Positions 34,207 through 42,491 of a stretch of 64,000 bases of DNA are shown here, in pieces. The stretch comes from Variovorax sp. WDL1 (GTDB lineage: Bacteria; Pseudomonadota; Gammaproteobacteria; Burkholderiales; Burkholderiaceae_C): NCBI RefSeq assembly GCF_001541225.1, contig NZ_LMTS01000163.1, forward strand, positions 184,138-248,137. The letters run 5' to 3'. Numbering within the stretch: position 1 is the first letter of the stretch; each line of letters starts with the position of its first letter. Both the position numbers and the translations under genes were made by a program. The notes beneath the pieces are model-generated. The model was not told where the DNA came from. It worked only from the letters and a program-made list of their open reading frames with translations, and searched no databases.

Positions 34207-34842
34207 TCACAGGCCCAGCGCCGCCGGCGATCCGCGCCCCTGGCGCACCAGGACCGGCTCGCCGCCGGCGCCCATGGGCGTCAGGTCGACCACCGTGGTG
34301 GGTTCGGAGGGGCAGGCGCCGCAGGCGATCACCGCGCCGATCTGCTTCTCGAAGCGCTCGCGGATCGCCTGCGCGTCGTTGAGCGCCTCGGTCTCGCCGG
34401 GCGGGATCAGGGTGGTGGCCAGCAGCGGCTCGCCATGCAGCATGAGCAGCTCGCCCAGCACCTTGTGGTCGGGCACGCGCAGGCCGATGGTCTTGCGCTG
34501 CGGATGGCTCACCCGCCGCGGCACCTCCTTGGTGGCTTCCAGCAGGAAGGTGTAGGGGCCCGGCGTCGCGGCCTTCAGGAGGCGGTACTGCTTGTTGTCC
34601 ACCTTCGCGTAGCTCGAGAGCTCGCTCAGGTCGCGGCACAGCAGCGTGAGGTGGTGCTTCTCGTCGACCTGGCGGATGCGGCGCAGCTGGTCCACTGCGT
34701 CCCTGTCGTCCAGGTGGCAGGCCAGCGCGTAGCTCGAATCGGTGGGTACCGCCACGATCTCGCCGCGCGCCAGCAGGGCGGCCGCCTGCTTGAGCAGGCG
34801 CTGCTGCGGGTTGTCGGGATGGAGTTCGAAAAACTGGGCCAT
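34207..34842 (-). CDS. YciO/YrdC/Sua5-family protein (threonylcarbamoyl-AMP synthase-like)
   Basis: A 211-residue single YrdC domain. Motifs include ALLARGEIVAVPTDSSYALAC, KHHLTLLCRDLSELSSYA, PGPYTFLLEATKEVPRR, and KTIGLRVPDHKV. The family makes threonylcarbamoyl-AMP for tRNA t6A, but the YciO branch, which this resembles by sequence style (FFELHPDNPQQRLLKQ), may have a different or weak activity. A second true TsaC is probably encoded elsewhere. It lies between the EamA transporter and the site-2 protease on the minus strand. Confidence 0.88.
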   Translation of the reverse strand: MAQFFELHPDNPQQRLLKQAAALLARGEIVAVPTDSSYALACHLDDRDAVDQLRRIRQVDEKHHLTLLCRDLSELSSYAKVDNKQYRLLKAATPGPYTFLLEATKEVPRRVSHPQRKTIGLRVPDHKVLGELLMLHGEPLLATTLIPPGETEALNDAQAIRERFEKQIGAVIACGACPSEPTTVVDLTPMGAGGEPVLVRQGRGSPAALGL

Positions 34843-34881
34843 GGCTGCGATGCATTCTGCCGATAAACGGCAGGGGCGGTG

Positions 34882-35829
34882 TCAGGACTCCGCGGGCTCG
34901 ATCGGCACCCTCCGCTCGCGCACGGTGAGCCAGGCGCCGGCTGCGCCGCAGACCGCGATCATCGAGATGCCGATCAGCGACACCCGGTCCGGCACCTGCG
35001 AGAAGACCAGCCAGCCGCCGAGCATGGCGAAGGCGATCTGGGCATAGAGGTAGGGCGTGAGCGTGGAGGCCGGCGCGCGCTGGTAGGCCAGGATCAGGAT
35101 GAAGTGCCCGACCGTGCCCATGAAGCCCATCAGGCACAGCAGTGCCCACCAGTGCCAGCCCGGCAGCGCCGTCCAGACGAAGGGCAGGGCCAGCGAGGCG
35201 AGCAGGGTGCCGACCCAGCCGGTGTAAAAGTGCATCGTCAGCGGGTTCTCGGTGCGGGCCAGCTTGCTGGTGAGCACCTGGAACCAGGCATTGGTCAGCA
35301 CCAGGCCGATGGGCAGCAGCACGGCCCAGCTGAAGGCCTCGCCGCCCGGCCGCAGGATGACCAGCGTGCCGATGAAGCCGCCCGCCACCAGCACCCAGCG
35401 AAGCGGCGAGACCTGCTCCTTGAGCGTCGTCGCGGCCAGAAGGGTGATCACCAGCGGCGCGATCAGCACGATCGAGGTGAACTCGGCAAGCGGCATGTAG
35501 CGCAGGCTGAAGAAGGCCAGCGTGCTCGACGCCAGCAGCAGCCCGCCACGCAGCAACTGGTATCTCGGGTGCCTGGTGCGCAGCAGCGCCGTGCCCTGCA
35601 ACGGCAGCAGCACGGCGGTGGTCGCCACCGCCTGGAAGGCATAGCGGAACCACACGCCCATCAGGATCGGCACGCCGGCTGTGGAGAGCTTGGTGGCGCT
35701 GTCCAGGGTGGCGAAGCAGGCCACGGCCACGAGCAGCAGGCCGATGCCGGCCAGGATGCGCTCGGATTCCAGGTCGCGCGTGAGCTTGCGCTGCGCCAGG
35801 CCACCGGTGGTCGTGCTCGGGCTGCTCAC
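34882..35829 (-). CDS. EamA/DMT-family transporter
   Basis: A 315-residue membrane protein with ten predicted TM helices in two EamA repeats, for example LVAVACFATLDSATK in the first and WAVLLPIGLVLTNAWFQVLTSKL in the second. The family exports amino acids, nucleosides or other metabolites; the substrate is unknown. The GTG start at 35829 overlaps the PHP stop by GTGA, so translation is coupled to the phosphatase. The longer open frame to 36234 covers the PHP gene and is not coding. Confidence 0.88.
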   Translation of the reverse strand: MSSPSTTTGGLAQRKLTRDLESERILAGIGLLLVAVACFATLDSATKLSTAGVPILMGVWFRYAFQAVATTAVLLPLQGTALLRTRHPRYQLLRGGLLLASSTLAFFSLRYMPLAEFTSIVLIAPLVITLLAATTLKEQVSPLRWVLVAGGFIGTLVILRPGGEAFSWAVLLPIGLVLTNAWFQVLTSKLARTENPLTMHFYTGWVGTLLASLALPFVWTALPGWHWWALLCLMGFMGTVGHFILILAYQRAPASTLTPYLYAQIAFAMLGGWLVFSQVPDRVSLIGISMIAVCGAAGAWLTVRERRVPIEPAES

Positions 35830-36680
35830 AGGATGCGGTCTTCGAGCAGTTCCCATACCGGGGTCAGCTGGCCCGGAAGCAGCGGCAGTTTGCCAAGGTC
35901 GCAATGGCTTTCGCCGGGGCTGTGAAAGTCGCTGCCGCGCGAGGCGGCGAAGCCGAATTCCAGCGCCTTGTCGGCGTATTCGACGTACTCGGGAGGCGAA
36001 TGGCTGCCGGTCACCACCTCGATCGCCCGGCCGCCGTGTTCCTTGAATTCGAGGAACAGCGCGTATTCCTCGTTGGCAGTGAACTTGTAGCGCCCCGGGT
36101 GCGCAATCACGGCCAGGCCCTTGGCCCCGGTGATCCAGCCCACTGCGTCCTTCAGCGTGGCCCAGCGGTGCGGCACGTAGCCCGGCTTGCCCTCGGTGAG
36201 GAACTTGCGGAAGACCTCGGCGGTGTCGCGGCAATGGCCTTGCTCGACCAGGAAGCGGGCGAAATGGGTGCGCGAGATCAGCTCGGGATTGCCGACGAAC
36301 CTGAGTGCGCCCTCGTAGGCGCCCTTGATGCCCACCTGGGCCAGGCCCTCGGCCATTTCCTCGGCGCGCCGGCCGCGGCCGCCGCGGGTGTCGTAGAGGC
36401 CTTCGCTGATGGCCGCGTCGTCGGGGTCGAAGCCAAGTCCGACGATGTGCACCGTCTCGTTCGCGAAGGTGACCGAGATCTCGGTCCCGGTGAGATACCG
36501 CATGCCCTGCGCGCGCGCCGCCGCGGCCGCGCGGTGCTGGCCACCGACCTCGTCGTGATCGGTCAGGGACCAGAGCTCGACGCCGTTGGCGGCCGCGCGG
36601 GCCGCGAGTTCCTCGGGGGTCAGGGTGCCGTCGGACACCACGGAGTGGCAGTGCAGGTCGGCGTTCAGGATGGATGACAC
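35826..36680 (-). CDS. PHP-domain phosphatase (RNase AM/nucleoside bisphosphatase type)
   Basis: A 284-residue PHP-fold protein. Metal ligands are seen in ADLHCHSVVSDGTLTPEEL (HxH), LTDHDEVGG, GTEIS, VIAHPGRYKF and SRGSDFHSPG. This matches the YciV/Rnm group, which removes phosphate from 3',5'-nucleoside bisphosphates and trims 5' ends of rRNA. The GTG start at 36680 has only a weak ribosome site. It is the first gene of the run PHP-EamA-YciO-M50-TrpS-regulator. Confidence 0.88.
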   Translation of the reverse strand: MSSILNADLHCHSVVSDGTLTPEELAARAAANGVELWSLTDHDEVGGQHRAAAAARAQGMRYLTGTEISVTFANETVHIVGLGFDPDDAAISEGLYDTRGGRGRRAEEMAEGLAQVGIKGAYEGALRFVGNPELISRTHFARFLVEQGHCRDTAEVFRKFLTEGKPGYVPHRWATLKDAVGWITGAKGLAVIAHPGRYKFTANEEYALFLEFKEHGGRAIEVVTGSHSPPEYVEYADKALEFGFAASRGSDFHSPGESHCDLGKLPLLPGQLTPVWELLEDRIL

Positions 36681-36781
36681 CCGGTGAATCTTATTCTTTC
36701 TTGCATGGGCTTGCAGGGCCCATGGGGACTACGGAGTGCGCTATCGAATGAATAGCGATCAACGACCGCCCGCAGGTGCTT

Positions 36782-37810
36782 TCAGCGCTTCTTGCGAAAG
36801 GCTGCCCAGGCCGCGACCACCGTGAAGGTGATCACGATGGCCACCAGCACCCAGAAACCGTTGTGGTCCTCGGCCAGCGGAATGCCGCCCACATTCATGC
36901 CGAACAGGCCGGCCAGGATGTTGATCGGCAGCGCCAGCACCGTCACCACCGTGAGCACGAAGAGGCTGCGGCTGGTGTCCTCGCTGACGTTGGCGGCAAT
37001 CTCCTCCTGCAGCAGCTTGATGCGCTCCTGCAGTGCGCCCATGTCGCGCAGCACTGCCGAGAACTCCTCGGTCGCGCCGCGCAGCTTCTGGGTGTCGTCC
37101 TCGGCCATCCAGGCCGGCGGCTTCTGCAGCAGGCGGAACAGGGCGCCCGGCTCCGGCGCCAGCAGGCGCTGCAGCCGCACCAGCAGCCGGCGCATCTCGC
37201 CGAGGCGGGCGCGCTTGTGGTCGAGCCGGCCGGTGAGCAGCTCGTCCTCGATTGCATCGACGCGGGTGGTCACGCCGCGCACGACATTCACCAGCACGTC
37301 GGCCTGCACGCGCAGCAGATGCTCCAGCAGCTCGGCGCTGGAACGCGGCGCGTCGCCCGCCTTCACCGCGGTGCGCAGGGCATCGACCGAGCGCAGCGGC
37401 TTGGCGCGGGCCGTCACCACCAGGCGCGGTCCGACGCTGATCCACAGGGTGGAGATGTCCGAAGGCTCGAAGCTGAACTCGAAGTGCACGTCGTTGATGA
37501 CGGCGATCAGCGAGTCGTCGGCGCGCTCGATGCGGGTCGAATGCATGCCGTCCCCGAGGGTCTCGAAGAAGGTGTCCGAGAGATGCGCATGCCGGTGCAG
37601 CCAGCGCTCCGCTTGCGCATGGCTCAGGTTGAAGTGCAGCCACAGGTAGACGTCCCCGGATGGCGCTGGCTGCGCGAGCCAGGCCGCTGCAGCGTTCGAG
37701 TCGATCGCGCGTGACGACTCCTCGGCCGCCACGTCGAACAGGTAGCCGCAGATGAGCCCGGCTTCGTCGCCGCCGTACGAGGCGGCCGCAATATCGCGGG
37801 GTGAGGACAA
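36782..37810 (-). CDS. CorA/ZntB-family divalent cation transporter
   Basis: A 342-residue protein with a large N-terminal cytoplasmic domain (about 1-275) and two C-terminal TM helices. The loop signature GMN lies in LAGLFGMNVGG between them. The style is ZntB, the proton-driven zinc transporter branch. The TTG start at 37810 has no good ribosome site and the true start may differ. It is divergent from the PPK2 gene and forms a single-gene unit. Confidence 0.88.
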   Translation of the reverse strand: MSSPRDIAAASYGGDEAGLICGYLFDVAAEESSRAIDSNAAAAWLAQPAPSGDVYLWLHFNLSHAQAERWLHRHAHLSDTFFETLGDGMHSTRIERADDSLIAVINDVHFEFSFEPSDISTLWISVGPRLVVTARAKPLRSVDALRTAVKAGDAPRSSAELLEHLLRVQADVLVNVVRGVTTRVDAIEDELLTGRLDHKRARLGEMRRLLVRLQRLLAPEPGALFRLLQKPPAWMAEDDTQKLRGATEEFSAVLRDMGALQERIKLLQEEIAANVSEDTSRSLFVLTVVTVLALPINILAGLFGMNVGGIPLAEDHNGFWVLVAIVITFTVVAAWAAFRKKR

Positions 37811-37966
37811 GACGGGGCGGTTCAGGAGCGAGGTGGTTCGAATTGCGGCCCATGCTGTGCGTGCTTCATGTCAGCGTTGTGACGACGCCGGCGGTCGATC
37901 GTGTCTGTCACGCGAACGTCACTTCGCAGGGGCAGCATGGATGTTTTTCCTCTGTTTCGAGGCCCC

Positions 37967-38884
37967 ATGACGCTGCCCAGCACCCTCAGCGACCAGGAAG
38001 AACTGATGCAGCGCATCGCGCGCGACCTGGTCGACAGCTACGACGAAGAGCTCGAACTCGAGATCGAGGACCGCAGCCCGGACGAACTCGTGTCGGGGCA
38101 GCCGGCCGACAAGGCGGCGCGCCGCGCCTACTTCACGGAGCTGTTCCGCCTGCAGGGCGAGCTGGTCAAGCTGCAGGACTGGGTGCAGCACAGCCGGCAG
38201 AAAGTGGTGATCCTGTTCGAGGGCCGCGACGCGGCGGGCAAGGGCGGGGTCATCAAGCGCATCACCCAGCGGCTCAATCCGCGCGTGGCGCGCGTGGCGG
38301 CGCTGCCGGCGCCCAACGACCGCGAGCGCACCCAGTGGTACTTCCAGCGCTACGTGGCCCACCTGCCGGCAGCCGGCGAGATCGTGCTGTTCGACCGCAG
38401 CTGGTACAACCGCGCCGGCGTCGAGCGCGTGATGGGCTTCTGCACCGACGAAGAGTACGAGGAGTTCTTCCGCACCGTGCCCGATTTCGAGCGCATGCTG
38501 GTGCGCTCGGGCATCAAGCTCATCAAGTACTGGTTCTCGATCACCGACGAGGAGCAGCACATGCGCTTCCTGGGCCGCATCCACGACCCGCTCAAGCAGT
38601 GGAAGCTCAGCCCGATGGACCTGGAATCCCGCCGCCGCTGGGAGGAATACACCAAGGCCAAGGAAACCATGCTCGAGCGCACGCACATCGAGGAAGCGCC
38701 CTGGTGGGTGGTGCAGGCGGTCGACAAGAAGAAGGCGCGGCTGAACTGCATCACCCATCTGCTCGGCCAGATGCCGTACCAGGAGGTGCCGCACGCGCCG
38801 ATCGACCTGCCCGCGCGCGAGCGCAATGCGGACTACCTGCGCCTGCCGGTGCCGGCTTCGATGTACGTGCCCGAGGTCTACTAG
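37967..38884 (+). CDS. ppk2: Polyphosphate kinase 2 family protein
   Basis: A 305-residue one-domain PPK2. Walker A is EGRDAAGKGG (85-94), the lid region is PNDRERTQWYFQRYV, and Walker B is VLFDRSWYNRAG. It transfers phosphate between polyphosphate and nucleoside mono- or diphosphates in the cytosol, class I by length and by the LP.P.DRE motif, which usually means ADP/GDP phosphorylation. Two starts are possible. The ATG at 37967, preceded by GAGG, is chosen over the ATG at 37937. Confidence 0.92.
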   Translation: MTLPSTLSDQEELMQRIARDLVDSYDEELELEIEDRSPDELVSGQPADKAARRAYFTELFRLQGELVKLQDWVQHSRQKVVILFEGRDAAGKGGVIKRITQRLNPRVARVAALPAPNDRERTQWYFQRYVAHLPAAGEIVLFDRSWYNRAGVERVMGFCTDEEYEEFFRTVPDFERMLVRSGIKLIKYWFSITDEEQHMRFLGRIHDPLKQWKLSPMDLESRRRWEEYTKAKETMLERTHIEEAPWWVVQAVDKKKARLNCITHLLGQMPYQEVPHAPIDLPARERNADYLRLPVPASMYVPEVY

Positions 38885-38958
38885 GAGTTCCACCGCGCCG
38901 CCGGCGGCGCGCAAGCTCTGCTAAGGTGCGCAGGCCGAACCCGGCCCACGCACGCAAC

Positions 38959-40008
38959 ATGGCCCGCCGCACTTCCTCGACCTCTGCCGCCAAGGCGTTC
39001 ACCCGCGCCTACCAGCGCGGCATGAAGGCACTCACCACTGCCACCCTGCGCAACGGAAGGCGCATCGCGGGGCAGGTGCAGCGCGCGGCGGCCGAGCAGC
39101 TCAAGCCGCCGCGCGGCCCCGGCGACTGGCTGGCGGGGGTGGCGCTGGGCGCCGGCGGCGCGCGGCGCTACCACCTGTACCGGCCGCCGGACATGCAGTT
39201 GGGCGAGCGCCTGCCGCTCCTGGTCATGCTGCATGGCTGTGGCCAGACCGGACGCGACTTCGCCGCCAGCACGCGCATGAACCTGCTGGCTGCGCGCGAA
39301 CGCTTCTTCGTTCTCTACCCGGAGCAGGACCGCATGGCCCATCCGCAGGGCTGCTGGAACTGGTACGACCGCCGCTTCGGCAAGGCCGATGCCGAGGCTG
39401 CGACCCTGATGGCCGCGGTCGACCAGGCGTGTGTGCTGTACCCGGTGGACCGCGAGCGCGTCGCCGTGGCCGGGCTCTCGGCGGGCGCCGGCATGGCGGC
39501 GCTGATGGCCACGCGCTACCCGGTGCGCTTCAAGGCCCTGGCCATGCATTCCGGCGTGGCGCCCGGCGCCGCCCGCTCGCCCGCGACCGCGCTGGGCGCC
39601 ATGCGCGGGCGCCATGTGCCGCCCATGCCCGCCACCGCGGTCGGCAAGGCGATGGGGGCAGCCGCGGTCTTCACGACGCTGCCGCCGCTGCTGGTCCTGC
39701 ATGGCGATGTCGATTTCGTGGTCTCGGCAAGCAATGCGCTGAGCACCGCGGAGGTCTGGGCCGCGGCCACTGGCGCGCAGCCCGGCATCGTGCGCACGGT
39801 GCAGCGCGGCAAGCGCCACGCGATGCGGGTGACGGAGTTCAAGCGCAAGGGCCGCACCTTCGTCATGCTGTGCGAGGTCGCCGGCCTGGGCCATGCGTGG
39901 AGCGGCGGCGCGCCGCGCCTGCCCTTCAGCGACGCCGCAGGACCCAATGCCTCGCGGCTGATCTGGGCCTTCGTCTCGAAGCAGTTCAAGGCGGCGGCGG
40001 TGGCCTGA
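38959..40008 (+). CDS. PHB-depolymerase-like esterase (LpqC/extracellular type 1 family)
   Basis: A 349-residue alpha/beta-hydrolase of the PHB depolymerase/feruloyl esterase family. Motifs are LVMLHGCGQTGRDFA, the nucleophile S174 in AGLSAGAGMAA, LVLHGDVD and GLGHAWSGG with the catalytic histidine. A clear signal peptide is not visible: the N-terminus is basic and helical. It may therefore act in the cytosol on short polyhydroxyalkanoates or other esters. It follows PPK2 by about 75 bases and precedes a lipase by 4 bases. Confidence 0.85.
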   Translation: MARRTSSTSAAKAFTRAYQRGMKALTTATLRNGRRIAGQVQRAAAEQLKPPRGPGDWLAGVALGAGGARRYHLYRPPDMQLGERLPLLVMLHGCGQTGRDFAASTRMNLLAARERFFVLYPEQDRMAHPQGCWNWYDRRFGKADAEAATLMAAVDQACVLYPVDRERVAVAGLSAGAGMAALMATRYPVRFKALAMHSGVAPGAARSPATALGAMRGRHVPPMPATAVGKAMGAAAVFTTLPPLLVLHGDVDFVVSASNALSTAEVWAAATGAQPGIVRTVQRGKRHAMRVTEFKRKGRTFVMLCEVAGLGHAWSGGAPRLPFSDAAGPNASRLIWAFVSKQFKAAAVA

Positions 40009-40012
40009 GGCC

Positions 40013-40867
40013 ATGACCGGCATCGCCTACGAACCCGGCCGCACCGCGCTCTACTCGCCGGAGCGCAGCGAGACGCTGTTCGAAGCGGGCCGCCGCTACA
40101 CGCCAGCGCAGTGCGCCATCGAAGCCTCGCGGCTTGCGTACTACCGTGCCGAGGCTTCCGACGGCGAGCGCCAGCGCCTGGCGGACGCGCTGGCGCGCGC
40201 GGACTTCGGGCGGCCCACGCTCATCACGCACGCCGACACGAACGGCTTTGCCTTCGCCGCGCTGCATGCGGACGGCACGGCGCTGGTGTCCTTCCGGGGC
40301 ACCCAGCCCGACGAGATCCGCGACCTGGCGACCAACCTGCAGGCGCACCAGGTCGAATGGCCCGAGAGCGGCGGCCGGGTGCATGCGGGGTTCGCGCGGG
40401 CCGCGCGGGCGATGATGCCGATGCTGCGCGAATGGCTCGAGGAAGGCGAGGGCGCCGGTCGCAGCGCGCTGATCCTCACCGGCCACAGCCTCGGCGCCGC
40501 CCTCGCCACCCTGAGCGCCACCGTGCTTGCGCCGAGCCTGCTGGCCACGCTCGGTTCGCCGCGCGTCGGCAACACGGCCTTCGTGGCCCCGCTGGCCGAG
40601 GTCCCGGTGCTTCGCCTGGTCAACGGCTGCGACGTCGTCACGCAGCTGCCGCCTGCCTTCTCGCTCTACGCGCATGCGGGGCCGACCAGCTACATCAGCT
40701 GCGACGGCCAATGCATGCACAACCCCGACGTGGGCTTCATCGAGAGCGACCGTGCCCAGGGACGGGCGCGCTACGTGGTCGACCATGCCTGGAAGCGCGG
40801 CGCCGTGGTGCTGCGCGACCTGGCGGATCATGCGCCGATCAACTACGCGCGGGCGTTCTTTGGCTGA
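40013..40867 (+). CDS. Class 3 lipase-family protein
   Basis: A 284-residue lipase-3 fold protein. The nucleophile S159 lies in LTGHSLGAALATL, preceded by VSFRGTQPDEIRDLATNL and HAGFARAA, then LGSPRVGN and a likely catalytic aspartate and histidine in NGCDVVTQLPP and VVDHAWKRG. No signal peptide is present. Four bases separate it from the PHB-depolymerase-like gene, so both probably hydrolyse lipids or storage esters together. Substrate unknown. Confidence 0.88.
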   Translation: MTGIAYEPGRTALYSPERSETLFEAGRRYTPAQCAIEASRLAYYRAEASDGERQRLADALARADFGRPTLITHADTNGFAFAALHADGTALVSFRGTQPDEIRDLATNLQAHQVEWPESGGRVHAGFARAARAMMPMLREWLEEGEGAGRSALILTGHSLGAALATLSATVLAPSLLATLGSPRVGNTAFVAPLAEVPVLRLVNGCDVVTQLPPAFSLYAHAGPTSYISCDGQCMHNPDVGFIESDRAQGRARYVVDHAWKRGAVVLRDLADHAPINYARAFFG

Positions 40868-40870
40868 CCC

Positions 40871-40965
40871 CCAGGTTGGCTCACTTCGTGTAGCCGCCCA
40901 CCCCCTCGCCGGGGGCAACACCAGCAGCCCGGCGAAGCCGGTTCCGCGGTGTTCCTGGAATGGGG
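40871..40965. repeat. REP-like dispersed repeat with GC hairpin
   Basis: The stretch with CACTTCGTGTAGCC, CCCCCTCGCCGGGGG (40901-40915) and GGCGAAGCCGGTTCCGCGGT strongly resembles a short intergenic element I recall as common in Variovorax and relatives. The hairpin could also stop transcription after the lipase gene. The claim of dispersal is from memory, not from comparison within this window. Confidence 0.4.
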
Positions 40966-41060
40966 TCGGCGTTGAGTTTTGTACGCCACCCGGCGTATTC
41001 CCGCTGCGCGGCCGATTCCGCAGACTCCTCCGTGTCATTCACACCCAGGAGAAGAGTCCC

Positions 41061-42332
41061 ATGCAACAACGTCGATTCACCCTCAAGGCGCTCACGGCCG
41101 CGGTCGCGCTGGCCGGCCTTTCCGCCGTGCCGGCATTGGCCGCCGACACCATCAAGGTCGGCGTTCTGCATTCGCTGTCGGGCACCATGGCCATCTCCGA
41201 GACCGTGCTCAAGGACACGGTGCTGATGGCGATCGACGAGATCAACGCCAAGGGCGGCGTGCTCGGCAAGAAGCTCGAGCCCGTGGTGGTCGACCCGGCC
41301 TCGAACTGGCCGCTGTTCGCCGAGAAGACCAAGCAGCTGCTCGGCCAGGACAAGGTCTCGGTGATCTTCGGGTGCTGGACCTCGGTGTCGCGCAAGTCGG
41401 TGCTGCCGGTGGTCGAGGAAATGAACGGCCTGCTCTTCTACCCCGTGCAGTACGAAGGCGAGGAGCTCAGCAAGAACGTCTTCTACACCGGCGCCGCGCC
41501 CAACCAGCAGGCCATTCCCGCGGTCGACTACCTGATGAGCAAGGAAGGCGGCGGTGCCAAGCGCTGGGTGCTGCTGGGCACCGACTACGTGTATCCGCGC
41601 ACCACCAACAAGATCCTGCGCGCCTACTTGAAGAGCAAGGGCGTGAAGGACACGGACATCGACGAGAAGTACACCCCCTTCGGCCACAGCGACTACCAGA
41701 CCATCGTTGCCGACATCAAGAAGTTCTCCTCCGGCGGCAAGACGGCCGTCGTCTCGACCATCAACGGCGACTCCAACGTGCCCTTCTACAAGGAACTGGG
41801 CAATGCCGGCCTGAAGGCCAAGGACGTGCCGGTGGTCGCCTTCTCGGTGGGCGAGGAAGAGCTGCGCGGCGTCGACACCAAGCCGCTGGTGGGTCACCTG
41901 GCCGCGTGGAACTACTTCATGTCGATCAAGAACCCGACCAACACCGCCTTCATCAAGCAGTGGAGCGACTACGCCAAGGCCAAGAACATCGCCGGCCACA
42001 AGGACAAGCCGCTTACCAACGACCCGATGGAAGCCACCTACATCGGCATCCACATGTGGAAGCAGGCCGTCGAGAAAGCCAAGAGCACCGACACCGACAA
42101 GGTGATCGCGGCGATGGCCGGCCAGACCTTTACCGCGCCCTCGGGCATCGTCTCCAAGATGGACGAGAAGAACCACCACTTGCACAAGAGCGTGTTCATC
42201 GGCGAGATCAAGGCCGACGGGCAGTTCAGCGTGGTGTGGAAGACGCCGGGCCCGGTCAAGGCCAAGCCGTGGAGCCCGTACATCGAAGGCAACGACAAGA
42301 AGCCGGATTACCCGGCTGGCAAGTCGCTGTAA
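41061..42332 (+). CDS. urtA: Urea ABC transporter substrate-binding protein UrtA
   Basis: A 423-residue periplasmic binding protein. A signal peptide (MQQRRFTLKALTAAVALAGL, cleaved after ALA) precedes the mature DTIKVGVLHSLSGTMAISE. The Leu/Ile/Val-type fold and family motifs GCWTSVSRKSVLPVVEE, LLFYPVQYEGEE and NGDSNVPFYKEL identify UrtA of the high-affinity urea transporter. GGAGAAGAG precedes the ATG. First gene of urtABCDE. Two GC-rich hairpins downstream may keep UrtA levels above the membrane subunits. Confidence 0.96.
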   Translation: MQQRRFTLKALTAAVALAGLSAVPALAADTIKVGVLHSLSGTMAISETVLKDTVLMAIDEINAKGGVLGKKLEPVVVDPASNWPLFAEKTKQLLGQDKVSVIFGCWTSVSRKSVLPVVEEMNGLLFYPVQYEGEELSKNVFYTGAAPNQQAIPAVDYLMSKEGGGAKRWVLLGTDYVYPRTTNKILRAYLKSKGVKDTDIDEKYTPFGHSDYQTIVADIKKFSSGGKTAVVSTINGDSNVPFYKELGNAGLKAKDVPVVAFSVGEEELRGVDTKPLVGHLAAWNYFMSIKNPTNTAFIKQWSDYAKAKNIAGHKDKPLTNDPMEATYIGIHMWKQAVEKAKSTDTDKVIAAMAGQTFTAPSGIVSKMDEKNHHLHKSVFIGEIKADGQFSVVWKTPGPVKAKPWSPYIEGNDKKPDYPAGKSL

Positions 42333-42360
42333 GGCAACGAACGAGCGGCCCCTGTCTTCT

Positions 42361-42461
42361 CCCTCCCCCTTCCGGGGAGGGCAGGGATGGGCCGCGGCGG
42401 TGGTGCCCGCCGTACTTTTCTTGCGCTGCGGCTCCCACCCCCGCCCACCCCCGGGAGGGGG
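42361..42461 (+). promoter_or_regulatory. Two GC-rich hairpins in the urtA-urtB gap
   Basis: CCCTCCCC, five bases, GGGGAGGG (42361-42381) and CCCCC, four bases, GGGGG (42448-42461). Neither has a T tract. Such hairpins after a binding-protein gene commonly stabilise the upstream mRNA or attenuate read-through. This explains the long gap within an otherwise tight operon. Confidence 0.55.
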
Positions 42462-42491
42462 ACGGACGCCAAGACCGAACCGCGATCCACG

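Noticed and set aside
40956..40971. Possible sigma-54 promoter before urtA
   Set aside because: GG and GC have the right interval, but the other consensus positions mostly fail and it lies in a probable repeat.
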